A stretch of DNA of 64,000 nucleotides from Siphlonurus alternatus. Its lineage: Eukaryota; Arthropoda; Insecta; Ephemeroptera; Siphlonuridae. Of the stretch, positions 1-14,700 are shown one piece after another; within the stretch, counting starts at the first letter, position 1, and the number at the start of each line of letters is the position of its first letter. The stretch covers positions 15,931,707 through 15,995,706 of the forward strand of contig OX463787.1 in assembly GCA_949825025.1 (NCBI GenBank), given 5' to 3'. Under the pieces are notes generated by a model, which worked only from the letters and a program-made list of their open reading frames with translations, searched no databases and was not told the DNA's origin. Made by a program: the position numbers and the translations under genes.

Positions 1-375
1 ATTTTGAACTTTTACAGGTTTCGCAGGACAAACATAATATATTATGTTCAAGTCAAATTTAATATAAATACAAAACAACTAGCAATATCATAACATACAT
101 TTCAGCATATTGAGCAATTATTTAGCTTTATATAATATATAACAAAAATATGAGAAGGGGAAGAACAAATTCAATTACAATTTAAACTATACACTATATC
201 CATTAATTTTTTGTGGAATATTATCAACAATTAAAATAAATATGATAATTATATTAATTAGAATGTGGTAGTGATGGAACAAAATATGAAACAGTAACAT
301 AATTAAAGTCATAGCATAAAGATAATACTGGGTATTTGTTCACTATTAAATGTTTTCTAATTTAATTTATAATAT

Positions 376-502
376 GTACATTCGTCACCTTGGAAATTCC
401 CTCTTGCGGTCTTGTTATTCACCATGCCCAGTAAGAAAAACACAAGACATTGGTGATTAACAAGGCTGCAAATAGGAAATTTTCCAAGGAGATAAGTGTA
501 CA
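376..502. repeat. Palindromic MITE, family M12
   Basis: A roughly 125-bp inverted repeat whose arms read like GTACATTCGTCACCTTGGAA and, on the other strand, GTACACTTATCTCCTTGGAA. The middle carries a paired CACCATGCC / GGTGATTAACAAGG block. Other copies are at 7951-8071, 33837-33961, 34812-34930, 39518-39618 and 41633-41763. Non-autonomous; no coding capacity. Confidence 0.75.
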
Positions 503-983
503 TAATGATGATTAATGTGTATTTTTTTTTCATGCGTATATTTTTGTGTGTGTGTAATGTTACTAATATAATATACCCCTTTTACACAAGACCACATCAA
601 TATTCTATTTAGTAGTCAGTCAGGTCAGCGACTAAAAAGACGAACAATGGTTTCATTTAAATTGAATGCACAAGTCACCCCGATTACATCACACATTTCA
701 CACGGTTAAAGAAGAGGGGTAAAAAGCCAACGTCCTGAACTCTCTAAAATTTTTATCAGTCGAATGTTAACCACTCAACTGATAAGAACTTTGTAATCGG
801 GTAAGTTTAATAAGATATAACATTTATTGGGATTTGGTGATTCTTGCGAGGATGTCTAATTTCTTTTATATCATTGGATATAATAAAAGTATGGACACAT
901 GCATGCAATTTTGTTATTGCAGAAATGAATAGAGGGCTTAAAGATTTGATTTTTTTCCTACTTTTTTAGAACTCGGGAACTAT

Positions 984-1141
984 TGGGTGCGATTCACGAA
1001 GCAGTTATCCAGGTTTCTAACCAAGTCTAGCTTAACCACGTTTAACTAGGTGGTTTAACACGTGAAACAGGTATATAGTTAAACGTGGTTAAGCTAAACG
1101 TGGTTAAAAACCTGGCTAACTGCTTCGTGAATCGCGCCCAT
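984..1141. repeat. Palindromic MITE, family M1
   Basis: Inverted repeat with ends GGGTGCGATTCACGAAGCAG and CTGCTTCGTGAATCGCGCCC, and inner arms with the motif AACCACGTTTAGCTTAACC. It is flanked on both sides by ATT, a possible 3-bp target duplication. Other copies: 2936-3096, 12206-12344 and 46455-46590. The termini and 3-bp duplication resemble PIF/Harbinger-type MITEs, but the superfamily is not proven. Confidence 0.8.
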
Positions 1142-1711
1142 TTCCTTTATTTTTAATAATTTAAATTACAGAATGAAGCGTCACACTTCTTATTAAAAAA
1201 ATGGGACCTAAAAGGAACGTGGGTTCAAAACTTTTTAGCAATACTTCTTGTCTCTAAAAAATCTGACAAATTCATAGTAATTTATTAATTTCTGTAATAA
1301 AAAATTTCATACATGCTGATTGTCCATTGTAGCTTTACAATAATTTTGTTTGAAGATGGTGTTACTTTGCTTTAGAAGGTTCTGGCATAATAGGGAAGAT
1401 TATATCTTAACATAAAATTTGTAAATACATTTTTAGTCAGTACAAGTCTCCATCGATGACTTTTAAAAGTTTATTTTTATAGATTTGCACGATACGTATA
1501 CCGATGATGAAAAAAGCACATTGGAATTAATTAAAATAAGATATTAGTAAAGAATCTATGTGGTGTACATTTTTAATTGTATTTAATTTGTTCGTAATTC
1601 TTAACATTTTGATATCATGTTATTTAATTTTTATAAACATTGTTATTCCGTGCATGTGCGAGTTTTCAAATTAGAATTTAAGTAAATATTAATATCAAGT
1701 TCGTTATATTT

Positions 1712-1975
1712 AAAGTAGTGATAACACAGATCAGCTGTTTGACGTAGTCCCCTTTGATTAACATGTAAACCTTAGCAAAGTCACAAAAAAAAACTAAAAA
1801 ATTAATTTAAAAAAATCAACTCGTTAAATTGTTTTGAATTTTTTTTTATGATTTTTAGGCACTAAAATCTGTCTCTCAAATAAAAAAATTTCAGAATTTT
1901 TGTCAATTCGCTAAGATTTACATGTTAATGAAAAGGGTCTACGTTGAACAGCTGATCCGTGTTATCTCTACCTTT
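1712..1975. repeat. Palindromic MITE, family M4
   Basis: Arms begin GTGATAACACAGATCAGCTG and end with the inverse, CAGCTGATCCGTGTTATC; a second paired block reads GATTAACATGTAAACCTTAG / CTAAGATTTACATGTTAATG. A second, longer copy lies at 45715-46112 and a truncated end at 56521-56552. Confidence 0.75.
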
Positions 1976-2786
1976 AATACTCTTATAGTAAATCAATTTT
2001 AAAAGCTTTTTACAGCAAAATATATGAACCGAATAATTTTCATTACAAGCATTGATGTTTAATTAGCACAGTTTAATTAATTGTATGGAAAAGTACTGAG
2101 TCAGCATTGTCAGGTCATTGAACAGACTCAGCATTAAGTTTGATCGCTGCAATGCACTCCGTAGTATTTGCTGACAGTGCATGTGTTAACTAAAGTAAAA
2201 CTTGGCAGCTCGAACATTGCTCTGAGAGAGCTCAGGCAGGCGTGACACGACAATGGTCCGGTGTCACATTTCAATAGGGAACTTTGTAACCTCGGTTTCG
2301 GATATAAGTTTGTAAAATTCATCTTTTTCATTTAAATAAGTCCTTTCTCATATGGGCCATATGTTACAGATTAATAAATCTTATGACATTATTTATTTTT
2401 ATGCTACTATTATTTATAATTTATACATTTAATATAAAATTACTTTCTTAAAAATGTAACCAGCGTTATGTTGATAACTTTTGTAGAGTTATCAATATTT
2501 TACTAATGATTATATTAGCATTCACGTTAAACAATTATTCATATTGTTAAAATTTTATAAAATTTATAATATATTAAATTTTTTATCAATATTTTTTATA
2601 ATACAGTAGTACTAAAATACTAATAATAATAATAATTTTATTTCGATCGTTGGTTTTACAGCATTAATTTGATTCTGATTCCTTTTTTCTTAAATCAATG
2701 CCAAAATGTTTCAGTGACTGATAATATTTTACCACACTGTCGTTATATAGAAAAGTTACAGTTGTTGACTTGTTACAGGAACTAGA

Positions 2787-5700
2787 ATGCCGGATGCTGA
2801 ATCGACTTCAGGCATCAACATGCCGACAATCGCTGAATTTTTTAGTGGACGAGCCATCTTAGTAACCGGAGGAACTGGCTTTATGGGCAAGGTAAGTCAA
2901 GTACATTTCTTTGTAGCAGAAAAAAATACATAAATGGGTGTGATTCACGAAGCAGTTAGCCATGATTCTAACCACGTTTAGCTTAACCACGTTTAACTAG
3001 GTGGTTTAACACGTAAAACAGGTATAGTTAAACGTTAAACGTGGTTAAGCTAAACGTGGATAGAAACCTCATTAACTGCTTCGTGAATCGCACCCATATA
3101 TATAGTAGATAATAAAGCACTCCAGAAATTGTGGCAAACTTCCCTGAAACACAATGAGGTCAATTTTTATAAATGAAGTTAAAAAATTGCACTAGTTTTC
3201 TTCCTTTTGAGCGTTCTAGCATTGAAAAAAAGTCAATGTTTTTATGGAATTTCCTGTAGCTTTTAATTCAAATCAGGAAATTTTTCAATCGAAAAATTAA
3301 CAACTCAAAATTTTGACAGGTTGGTAATTTTTTCTTTTGCGTTGTTTTTGTCTATTGCGATGCAACAAACAAGAATATATCAATATATTTTATAAATATA
3401 AATAATATCTGAACTACGTTATTTTGTATAGGATAATTAATATATGGTGTTAAATAAAAAGCAGGTTATTCACTTCTTACTATTAATATGAAACCATTAA
3501 TTTTTTTGTCATGAAAATTTTTAAAATAATAAACAAATTATGAAACATTTTTAATAAAAAATATAAGACAATATTAACTAAAATAATTTCAATTTTTTTT
3601 TAATGAAAAGTGATTTTTTATTATAAAATGATAATTTGTTTCGTAATGTTTGGAATTTTTGGCTAACTTATATTCTTAATAAAACATGTTAAAATTTATA
3701 AATAAAATTAGCGATGTGGAGAATGAGAGTCGAAAAACCAATCGGCTGCAGTCGCCAAGATGCACTTCATCAAATTACATCGTTTGAGTTGGGAGTTCAT
3801 GGTTCTATAATAAAAGAGTACACTTTTTGTGTTTAATAAAAGACTAATAATAATAAAATAATAATATAGAAATAATAACCTAATACCGAATACTAATACC
3901 TCATTTAAAACGTGTTACATAGACTGGGGGATAATTAAGGGTAGAGTTATTTAAAAAGTGAATTTCTCATATCTTAAAAACATTGTATCGTGAATGTGCC
4001 GCTGTATTCATAGCATAAAGGTGCTTTTACATATTCAAAAATCACTACTGAGTTCCGTAGCAATGCCGTAGGCCTTTCACATTTTCTCGTTCGTCTGCGG
4101 CAGCTGCGGCGGAAAATCATGTGAATGCCGTAGCAAAATCAAACTCATCTTGATTTTGCTACGGCGTGCCGTAGAACGCCGCAGAAGCAGATCGCGATCT
4201 CTACGGCGAAATCAACAACATTTGCTACGGTGTAGCTACGGCATGTTTCCGTAGCAATTTTCGAATATGTGAAAGCACCTTAATGCAGACAAGCTGACTT
4301 TGTACAACTCTTGGACAGCATAAACTTTCCTCATGCCTCACTTGCTAGAGCTGCAGCTCCATAGATAAAGTGATGAAAATATGCAATTTTAGGTGATGTA
4401 AGAAGAGCACCAAGTCTATATCAATATAAAAAGACTTGGTTCATCACGCTTCCATTGACTGTGCATAACGCCTACAAAGCAGTGGAGTAACGTTCGTGGT
4501 GTCCGGAAGTGTATAATACACATCAGGATAACTAAAATGTTATCCGTCTATCTAAGAAAGAAAAACGGCAGATCTCGAGTCATCCCAAATAATGATTGAG
4601 AAAAATCTTAAGTTGAAATAAATTTCATGTTTTCTTCGCTATTAAGCTTTCCTCTCGTCTTTTGTTCTTTTATTTTGCACCATTTTAGAGGAAAAAATAG
4701 ATTACGTATTTTTCCCTCTTCTTGAGCATAAAATGTTAAAAAATTTGTCTTCATTCATTCTTACTTTGAGCGAAGAGGAAATTAGATGTGTTTTAGAGGT
4801 AAAAATGTTAGGTTTAGACGTGTAAAGGATGAGTTATAGACGTAATTTTTCACTTGTTAGGATACAAGAAAACAAAGGAGGGCTAACGTTTTCAATTTCC
4901 CGAAGTGTACCTGATAGTTCATGTGTGTAAGGTCGATTCTGATTGACAGGTGCTGATCGAGAAACTACTCCGGTCATGTCCCGACATAGACACCATCTAC
5001 CTGCTGATGAGACCAAAGAAGGGACACTCCGTGCAGGAGAGACTGGATGAACTTAAGAAAAACGCGGTAAGTTTAAATTGAAATTACACAAAGAACGAAC
5101 GAGATGTCCACCCAAGTTGAAATAATTTTCATCTTTTCTTCGCTATTAAACTCTCCTCTCGTCTAATGTCTTCCTAGTTTGCACCATTTTAGAGGAAAAA
5201 AACGAGATTAAGTCTTTTGTCCTGTTCTTGAACATAAAATGTTATAGAAATAATGGGTGGTATTCACGAAGAGTTAAGGAGCATTTTAGGGTTTTAGGGA
5301 GAGAAATTTTAAGAAGCGTTTTTCTTACCTGTTACCTGGTATAAAAAAACGCTCTTAAAATATCTCTCCCTAAAACGCTCTTTAACTCTTCATGAATCGC
5401 ACCCATTGTCTTCATTTCATTCTCACTTTGAGCGAAGAGGAAATAAGATGTGTTTTAGAGGTAAAAAGATTAGTTCAGACGTGTAAAGACGTAATTTTTC
5501 AACTATAGGGCATCTTTTATGATAAATTTCTTGGCCGAAATTCAGATTTAATTCTTCCTATTGTTTAATCAAAATTGTATGACTTTACTAGAATTTTGTT
5601 ATAAGATTTAGGAGTCTTAATTGTACAATTTAGTAATATTTAATTAATTTTTGCTTCAATACATGTTTGGGTATTGAGTTATGTATTTTCTAATTTTGTT

Positions 5701-8700
5701 TTTAAATTCACTTATATAACATTTTAATAATGGTGCTAAAAAACGTAATGACGTCATAGTCATGTATTGTATATATGAACAACACGTTGTCCTTACAACT
5801 ATATGTTATAACTATAAGACTATGATATCAAAGCGTCTTGTACCTTAATATAGAGGGTGTTATTAGCAACATTTTTAAACAAAAATCTTAGATGTTAGAA
5901 GGTTCAAGGGATATAGAAATCAAAACTTTTCTCTATGCCAATATTTTATTTTATATTTCAATATATTTCCTTCAGTAGTACATAAATAACAAGTCAGAGG
6001 CAGGAAATTCACAAACAGTCAAATAAGAACAAATCGCTTCCCGAAGGAAGCTCAGGATGATTATAATTTTTTTCTGATAAGATTTGATAAGGCATAGCGT
6101 CCTGGAAAGGAAATTCTGGAACGCTATGGATAAGGCATTCTAAAACAACAATTATATAAGTAGTAGAAAATCACTCAAATGTCTAAATTTGCAATAAAAT
6201 GACTGAAATAAGACAAGTACTTAAGCTTAAGTATAATCTAAAATCAGTGAATGAATCTGTAATATAATAATTAAATGTTATAGAAATAATAATAATTTAA
6301 TATATTATAATAAATTCAATGATTGAAAAAATATTTACATATACATCCGGAGGATATGATATAATATTACGTATTAAATACACCAGGTGATATCATTCGT
6401 TATAATTAAAATAAATACTAATGTGTTATGTTATATCGTAACTCGTCCGTAATAATGAGTTATCTGCCTCCCACGATCTTGCTGCAAGAATGAACTATAT
6501 ATTGTTATGCTATTTTAGGTAAATTTTATATGTTATTATCATCGCTCTGTAAAGTTTGTTATGAGTTTTTTTTTTTTTTTCCCCATTCAAATCTAAATTT
6601 TTCATATCATGTAAATTAATATTTTCCGTGGCTCATATGAATCTTGCACTTCATATAAGAACCGTCGTGAGAAATTAAAAACCAGCTGACAGATATACTG
6701 CTGACTTTAAAGTATAGGGAGCACGAGAGACCATGTCGATGTGCGCGGTTAGTGTGATAGATTTTCATTAGCTGAGATAATAGTTTCGTCAGAATTGATG
6801 GTTCTCATTGAATCTGAGTAAAATTTGGAATGAGACACTGATAAATGGGATGAAAGTTATTGAATTTCAATTAGTACCACATATTCTTTTTAAAAATTAT
6901 ATTTACTTTGAATATAGATTAAAATATATTTTTTAAAATATAACATTAATTTAATTATAAAACAGATTTAAATTTTTAAATATTTTTTAACAATCATTTT
7001 TACTTAATTTTAATTGTATCTTTATCTTTTAATGAACATTATATGATTGAAACTTTAAAATATTAATTTTAAAATTAATTTTTACAAATAAACATTATTC
7101 TCAATAATATTGAGGATAAAAATTCATTAAATACTTCATCCTGGTTGCAAGTATGTAGGCAATGCAGATTATTAATTATATATTTCTAAGTAATAAATGA
7201 TAAAAATATTAACATCATGAATAAATAGAAAGTCATTAGAAACGATTAACATAATATATATAAATAATGAATTATAGTCATTCTATTAAAAATAGAATTT
7301 AACATGTTATATAATCCTCAGCTGTTCAGAGACTGCAAGAGCAGCATACTGGATCGATGGAAAGCAACCAGCTGGTCTCTATTGCCGGAGATGTCAGAGT
7401 CCATGAGTTCAATATTAACATTGTATAATCCTCAGGTGTTCACGAGACTGCGAGAGGAGCGTCCCGGATCAATGGAAAGCAATCAGCTGGTTGCTATAGC
7501 TGGTGACGTCAGTGAGAAAGGACTTGGACTGAGTCCAGAAGACCGGAAGTTGCTCACAGACAGAGTGTCCGTGTTCTTCCACTCTGCAGCCACCGTGAGG
7601 TTCGATGACCCCATCAGGAAGGCCGTAACCTTGAACACCAGAGGAACGTATGAAGCTCTGAAATTGTCTGAAGATATGAGACAACTTGTGGTGAGTAGAG
7701 TTTTTTTTTATGACGTTTCATTGATTCTACGGTAAATTTAATTTTATATTTACTTTGGAACTTTAAATTCTGTAGCTTATTATTATTCAAGGATACACCT
7801 CATTAAGCTTGGAGCTCAAGGCGGGATAATAGATAAAGATAAGGTAGGGAAAGGATGGTGGCCACGGCCTGTTACGCATCCCAGCATTCACTGAGGTGAG
7901 ACTGAGGGAACCGTGGAAAACCTGTCATGAAAGACACTTCTTGTTATCAATGTACACTCATCGCCTTTGAAAATTTCTCACTTGCAGCCTTATATATCAC
8001 AATGCCCTGTATTATTCTTACATGGTGATTAACAATTAAGACCGCAAAGGGAAATTTTCTGACGACTGTATATGCTATTTTATCCACTTGATTTTTTTTT
8101 CTTCATATATAATGTTTCAGGTGTTTCTGTACGTATCTACGACCTACTGTCACACGAGTAGGAAGGAGATTGATGAGGCGGTCTACCCCGCTGCTCTACC
8201 GTGGCGCTCCATGCTGCGGATGTTGGACGAACTAGACGACGATACGTTGGACATCATCACTCCGAAGTTAGTACAGGAATATTCATACATTTAATGTTAA
8301 ATTTATTAATTAAAATTTACATGCTAAAATCTTTGCTTTAGATTGCCTTTATATAATGGACAACCTTCATGAAAACAATTTATTTCATATTTGGATACAT
8401 GACCTTGAGTTATGTATAAATATTTTTTGAACCCTCTAACATCCATAAAATCATAATGCATAACGCTGTTACGTCATAGTCATGCAATTATTTAAAGGAT
8501 GTTAGAGGGTTCAAAAAAATCTGAAAATAATTGACAATACATAACTCAAGGTCCTCTATCCAAAAATGCAATAAAGAAATTTTCATGAAGGTTGTCTATT
8601 ATGTGTTTTAATGTTTTTTAAAGAAGAAACAGATTTTTTTTTTAATTTTTGATATTCATCCTAATTTTAAAAGCAATTAAGAATTATCGTAGATTTTATA

Positions 8701-11700
8701 ACCAAGAATCTCTTACAATGACTTTCTTATAAATCATAGGTTCACTTCTTAAAATCCGACCAACGCAGATTTTAGTAACAAATTTTGTTTCCCAGGTTAC
8801 TGGGGAAGCTCCCCAACACGTACAGTTTCTCCAAAGGTCTGGCAGAGGCCGTGGTTAACGACCATCGAGACACAGTGCCTGCCATCATCTTCAGGCCTTC
8901 CATCGGTATGTGGGATTGATGCATGTATTAACTAATCGAAGTTATTAGATTTTTTAAGGGTAAGGTAACACCACCAATGTTAAAAAAAATCCCTCACACA
9001 AAAATTCTGAAAAAAAATTTTAAAATGTTCTCCTCTACACCCTTTATCAGTAGCTAAAATATCAGGTATACAAATACGTTCTAGTTTTTGAGTTATGAAT
9101 TTTTAAAGTTGACTAATTTAACATGTAAGTTTCATTTCTGCATGTTAAAGTAGTCAACTTTAAAAATTTATAACTCTCAAAAACTAGATCGTATTTGTAT
9201 ACCTGATATTTTAGCTACAGATAGGGGGTGTAGAGGAGAACATTTTAAATTTTTTTCAGAATTTTTGTGTGAGGGATTTTTTTCAACATTGGTGGCGTTA
9301 CCTTACCCTTAATGAGGGGGATTCAAAAAGACTTATCCGCGAGACTTAGCCGGCGGATAACTTGTCCACGTTCTAGTCTGGATAACCTAAATATTTAGCC
9401 ACGCGGACAAGTATAAGGCTGGACAAGGGTTTGGATACGTCGGTCTGGACAAAAGTCATTTGGCCAAGCCTGTTGGCTAAAGTCCCGCGGACAACTAACC
9501 GCGCGGCTAAGTCTCGTGGACAAATCTCCCACCTGGATAAGGTTTTTAATTACGCCGCCATCTTGGACTACGTGTTAAATATGGAGGTAATTGGATCTAC
9601 ATATATGATGATTCATTGCTAATTTATTAAACAACTGTGTTCAAATTTGATTAAATATCAATTTGTGTAGTTTGCATAAGACATAGGAAAATTAGTTTCG
9701 AACATTTAGCGCTTATATTCAATGTTTACCTCCCCCTTTTCTATATCATCAGCAAGCCCCGCCCTCTTTGTTGGCACACATTTTGTTGTGCTCATTTTTG
9801 AATAATTAGACGATTAATACCTGATATTTGTGTCTATAATTGCACAAGGCCAGCCCAAGAATACACTACTCTATGACATTTCATAAAGGTAAGTGAAATA
9901 TCTAACGTTAAATTGCTTAATTTGACGAGTTATGATAGCTCTATGATATGATACCATTCATATTTGTATTTTTCTGATACTTCATCTGCGAATTTTTGAT
10001 ACTTTTACATTTAAACACGAACAGTTATTAAAAATAAAGCTCTTTTTAAGTTAATAATTAGTCTGGTAGCATTTAATTAAGGAGTATGAACTCCTGTATG
10101 TTAAAAATAAGTATTAAATGAGGCAAACAGAAAATGAACTAAAATCAAGGAGGTTGAAATCAAGCCCTCAAATGTCGTCAAAATAAGCAATTTTCTAATG
10201 GATATTTCACGTACCGTCATTAATTGTAATAGAGTATTATCATATGATAATAAAAACCCATTATTTAATCCAAATATTGGGTATAAGGTATAAATTTATT
10301 GAAAAAAAAACGTGGGTTATTCAGCGAAGCTCGATGAATTTATTATTATGCCACCAGCGCCTCGCACAGAACGGGAAATTAGAGAAATATAACAAAAAAT
10401 GTTAAAAGCGCCAAAAATTTTAAACCATGTCACCCCAATAATAATAAGATTGAAATGACATTAATTTGAAACACAATGTTTATGTAATATAATATAAAAT
10501 CACGATATATGGCGGTCCAATTATCATCGTATTTAACACGTAATCCAAGATGGCGGCGTAATTAAAAACCTTATCCAGGTGGGAGATTTGTCCACGAGAC
10601 TTAGCCGCGCGGTTAGTTGTCCGCGGGACTTTAGCCAACAGGCTTGGCCAAATGACTTTTGTCCAGACCGATTTATCCAAACCCTTGTCCAGCCTTATAC
10701 TTGTCCGCGCGGCTAAATATTTAGGTTATCCAGACTAGAACGTAGACAAGTTATCCGCCGGCTAAGTCTCGCGGATAAGTCTTTTTGAATCCCCCTCAAT
10801 GTGTTTATTTGAGAACATTATTTTGCTTTGATGTCAAAGTTGAGAATTCGAACGAATCAAATGTATAGAGCTCTTCTCCACAATTATTATGACTTGAGTC
10901 AGCTGCATTCATATAATGCAGACATTAATTATTATTTCATCGTTGAATACATCATTGGCGTCAATAAAAAATTTTATATAATATTTAAAAATTTAAACAT
11001 AGTATAAAATATAAAACGATATTTTAATTGAATATTTTTAATTAATTTCTACATATATTGATTTATTTAAATCAAAAGTTATAAAAAAAATAATTTTCAA
11101 TTTAAATTATAAAATAAATAAATTAAAAAATTTGAAACTATTTTTCTTCAAATCATTTACTTATTTTAAAAAGTTATTTTTTGTGTAAATTGTCTTATAT
11201 GACTTAATTTTCTTATTGATGATTTAATTTTCATTCTACGACAGTAAAAATTAAAATAAAGAAGTAAATTTTCAATAATAATTAAAACAAAAACTACATT
11301 ATCTACATGGCATTTATTTGGATGATTAATATAAGAACTTCCTGTTATTCTACAGTTTTATAGGAAATTAATGTTATATTATTTTTGAGATATTAAAAAT
11401 ACAATATATTATTATCATAACATAGCCTTTATTAATATAGATCATAATTATTTTGTTATCAATCAATAGACATTGATACAGCCCAAGTTGAAATGAATTT
11501 TATCTTTTATTCGCAATTATGCTCTCCTTTCGTCCAATTTCCTCTTATTTTGCACTATTTTAGAGAAAAAAAGAGGGGAAAAGACGAGAGTACGTATTTT
11601 TCCCTCTTCTAGAGAGTAAAATGCTAGAAATATTTGTCTCCATTATGTTTATATATATATATATATTTATGTATAGTATATTTAAAAGGCTCTGATCATT

Positions 11701-14700
11701 GAAAAAAATATATATTCACTGAATATATTGAAAATACGACAACCACCACTTAAATATTAAGCAACTTTGAACTTGTTCCAACTTGTTCCAGTGTGTTCAT
11801 CGATGTCCGAGCCCATGCCAGGCTGGTTGGACAACTTGAACGGTCCAGCTGGTCTCCTGATTGCCTGTGGCAAGGGGGTGGTTCACTCCGTGTTCTGTAA
11901 CCTCAACTTGATGTCAGATTTCTCGCCTGTAGACGTGGCAATCAAGGGAATGATCGTGGCGGCCTGGAAGAACGGGGTGGAGAAGAGCAGGGAGCTACTG
12001 TGAGTAACTTGGTCTTGTTCAAAATTATTATAAACAAATCATTAGTAAACTTCCCGAGCTGAAGTAATTTTCATCTTTTATTTACTATTAAGCTCTCTCC
12101 TCGTCTAATTTCTTCTTACTTTGCACCATTTTAGAGGTAAAAAGAAGAGATTACATCTTCATTCCTCTTATTTAACATAAAATGTTTGAAATATTTGCCA
12201 TATTTGGGGAGCATTCACAAAGCAGTTAGCCAGGTTTCTAACCACGTTTAACTATTCCTGTTTTACGTGTTAAACCACCTAGTTAAACGTAATTAAGCTA
12301 AACGTGGTTAGAAACCTGGCTAATTGCTTCGTGAATCACGCCCCATTATTTTCATTTCTTTCTCATTTTGAGTGAGGAGGAAATAAGATGTGTTTTTGAG
12401 TTAAAAAGATTAGGTTTATACATGTAAAAGATGAATTGAAGATGTAATTTTTCAACTATAGGGAAGGCTCATTGTCGTTTTATTTTATTTTGTCTGTACA
12501 ACATACTCGTCTCAACCATCACTCAAATTTTACAATTAAGACCTTTGCGTATTTCCTATGCTTTCCCATGTTATTTTTAATGTAACTTTTTTTCAGAAAC
12601 TAATAATCGTACAACTTTGCCTGAATACCTTAAAATAAACGCTATATAGTCATTATAGTCCATTAGCACCAACGCTCTTATTTTTTTTAATTTATAATCA
12701 AATTAAATTTTAATTACTGTTTTAATTTTGAGATTTAAGAATTAAAAAGGGGCATTCACAAAGTCTTATAAGGCCATATTTAGTGCTCGATAATTTAAGA
12801 CCAGAAATTTTGGGTCTAAAAAGCATGCCTAATATCGGGCTTTAAATTATCGAGCCCTAAATGTGACCTTAGGGCTTTGTGAATGCCCCTTAAAAATTTT
12901 AAAAGCACAATAAAAATACAATTTGATAAGAAATCAATAAGAGCGTTAGTGCATAGCTAAAGAGCTAGCGTTTATTTTAAAGTAGCAGGCAAAATTGTAC
13001 GATTATTAGTTTCTGAAAAAAAGTGACATTAAAGATATCATAGGGAAGAATAGGAAATACCTTATAAATTTTTTATTATATGGAAATACGCAAAGGTGAC
13101 GCAGAGTCCTAAATTCCAGTCAGACGGAGGCAGGAGTCCTGCCCGCCAAGATTCAGGTATCTGTCAAGGACGACGGTCGGTGTCCCGAGTGTGTTCCGGT
13201 GTACAACTGCGCCACCAGCAGCATCCGGAGGACCACCATCGGAACGGTGGTGCACATGGCCAAGGACCTAGCTACTGAAGTGAGATAATTGGGGGAATAT
13301 TAACGTAGTGGCCTATAACTTTAAATATTGCTAATAATGATGAAATTTCTTATAGAAAATCATTACCTACTATCTCGCCTAATATTTTCACTAAATATTT
13401 AGCAATTGTCAAGTAAATTATAGTGATTTGTATACTTTTTCATACAATACTCTTGTGAGAAGCATTAACTTACAAACTGTTTAAAACATTGCCTTAGAGA
13501 TTGAATATTATTAATAAAAAAAAGTATTAAATTATATGTGAAAAGTAATTTTTAGAATATTATTAAAATTATTAAAACAATAATTGTTTTAATTTTAAAA
13601 TAAATTTAATAAGTAACTATATAATAAAAAATTTAAAAAATATATAATATTATTATTTTTTCTATTTTTTAAGGTTTTCAATTGCAATTAAAATGTACTG
13701 AATTTTTTACTATTTGTTTAAATGGCAATTATTTTATACTGTAGGGAGTTTGGGACTAAAAACTCCCTATTATGATTTTATTTATAAAAAAAAATGAATT
13801 TTAAATTAATATTTGTTATATTTTGAATATTATTTTAAAACAAAATAAAAAAAAATTAATCAACTTACGAGAAGATTTTAAAAAGTATTTTACATTACTA
13901 TTACGTTTATAGTTGTTATTGACTAATTTTTGAGAGCTCAGAAAACATTTCTCCTATAAGTTAGGCAACTTGTTCAACTTTCAACTAAGGACGGTTGCAT
14001 ATGTTGTAGGGGTAAGACAAATTTCAATATTTACATGACTAAAACATTGCGAAATGTTTGAAATTCGCTTTTAAGGGTGGTGGGTAATTAAAAGGAAAAA
14101 AAGTCCACAATACGCAATACCTGAGTTGAAAAATTTTCATGTTTTATTCACTACTAAGCTGTCTCCTCATCTAATTTCCTCTTATTTTGCACCATTTTAG
14201 TGGGAAAAAAAAAGAAGGAAAACGACGATATTTTACGTATTTTTTTCTCTTCTTTAGCATAAAATATTAGAAATATTGTCTTCATTTCATCCTCACTTTG
14301 AGCGAAGAGGAAATAAGATGTGCATTAATGGTAAAAAGATTAGGTTTAGACGTGTAAAAGATGAAATAATAACGTAATTTTTCGAAGAGGGATAATTCGA
14401 ATTTCTCTATACAAATATGCAATAAAATATTTTTCCATGCAGATTGTCTGAAAGAAATACGAACCTTCATATTGATTAAACACGAGCCGAGTGTTCCCGA
14501 ACACACACACGATGTTACTCGATTATGACGTTTCAGGTTCCTCTGAACGACGTGCTGTGGTACCCTGGCGGCAAGGCGACTACCAACCGATTCAAACACG
14601 TGCTCGTCGTGTACCTGATGCAGATCTTCCCTGCGGTCATTGTGGACTTCGCCCTCAAACTCAAAGGACAACCTCCAAGGTGGTTTTACTATGTCGTATA

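Larger units (their letters stand above)
1..2786. other. Upstream non-coding region, AT-rich with MITEs
   Basis: No exon of a recognisable gene is visible here on either strand. Palindromic repeats lie at 376-502, 984-1141 and 1712-1975. The stretch 2380-2640 is almost pure A/T. The last 8 bases before the FAR-1 start codon follow a good splice acceptor (TTACAG ending at 2778), so a 5' UTR exon of FAR-1 may lie somewhere in this region, but I could not identify it or a promoter. Confidence 0.5.

Noticed and set aside
9431..9622. A recurring open frame beginning [12 protein letters not shown], also near 10480-10680, 59189-59389 and 60244-60435
   Set aside because: It is the translation of the terminal inverted repeats of the 1.48-kb transposon, present once per TIR and differing only as the DNA does. 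No start context, no domain, no length; not a gene.
13096..13278. Open frame of 60 aa over FAR-1 exon 7
   Set aside because: It reads the exon in the wrong frame; the phase needed from exon 6 gives the frame ending in [11 protein letters not shown], which matches the FAR fold.
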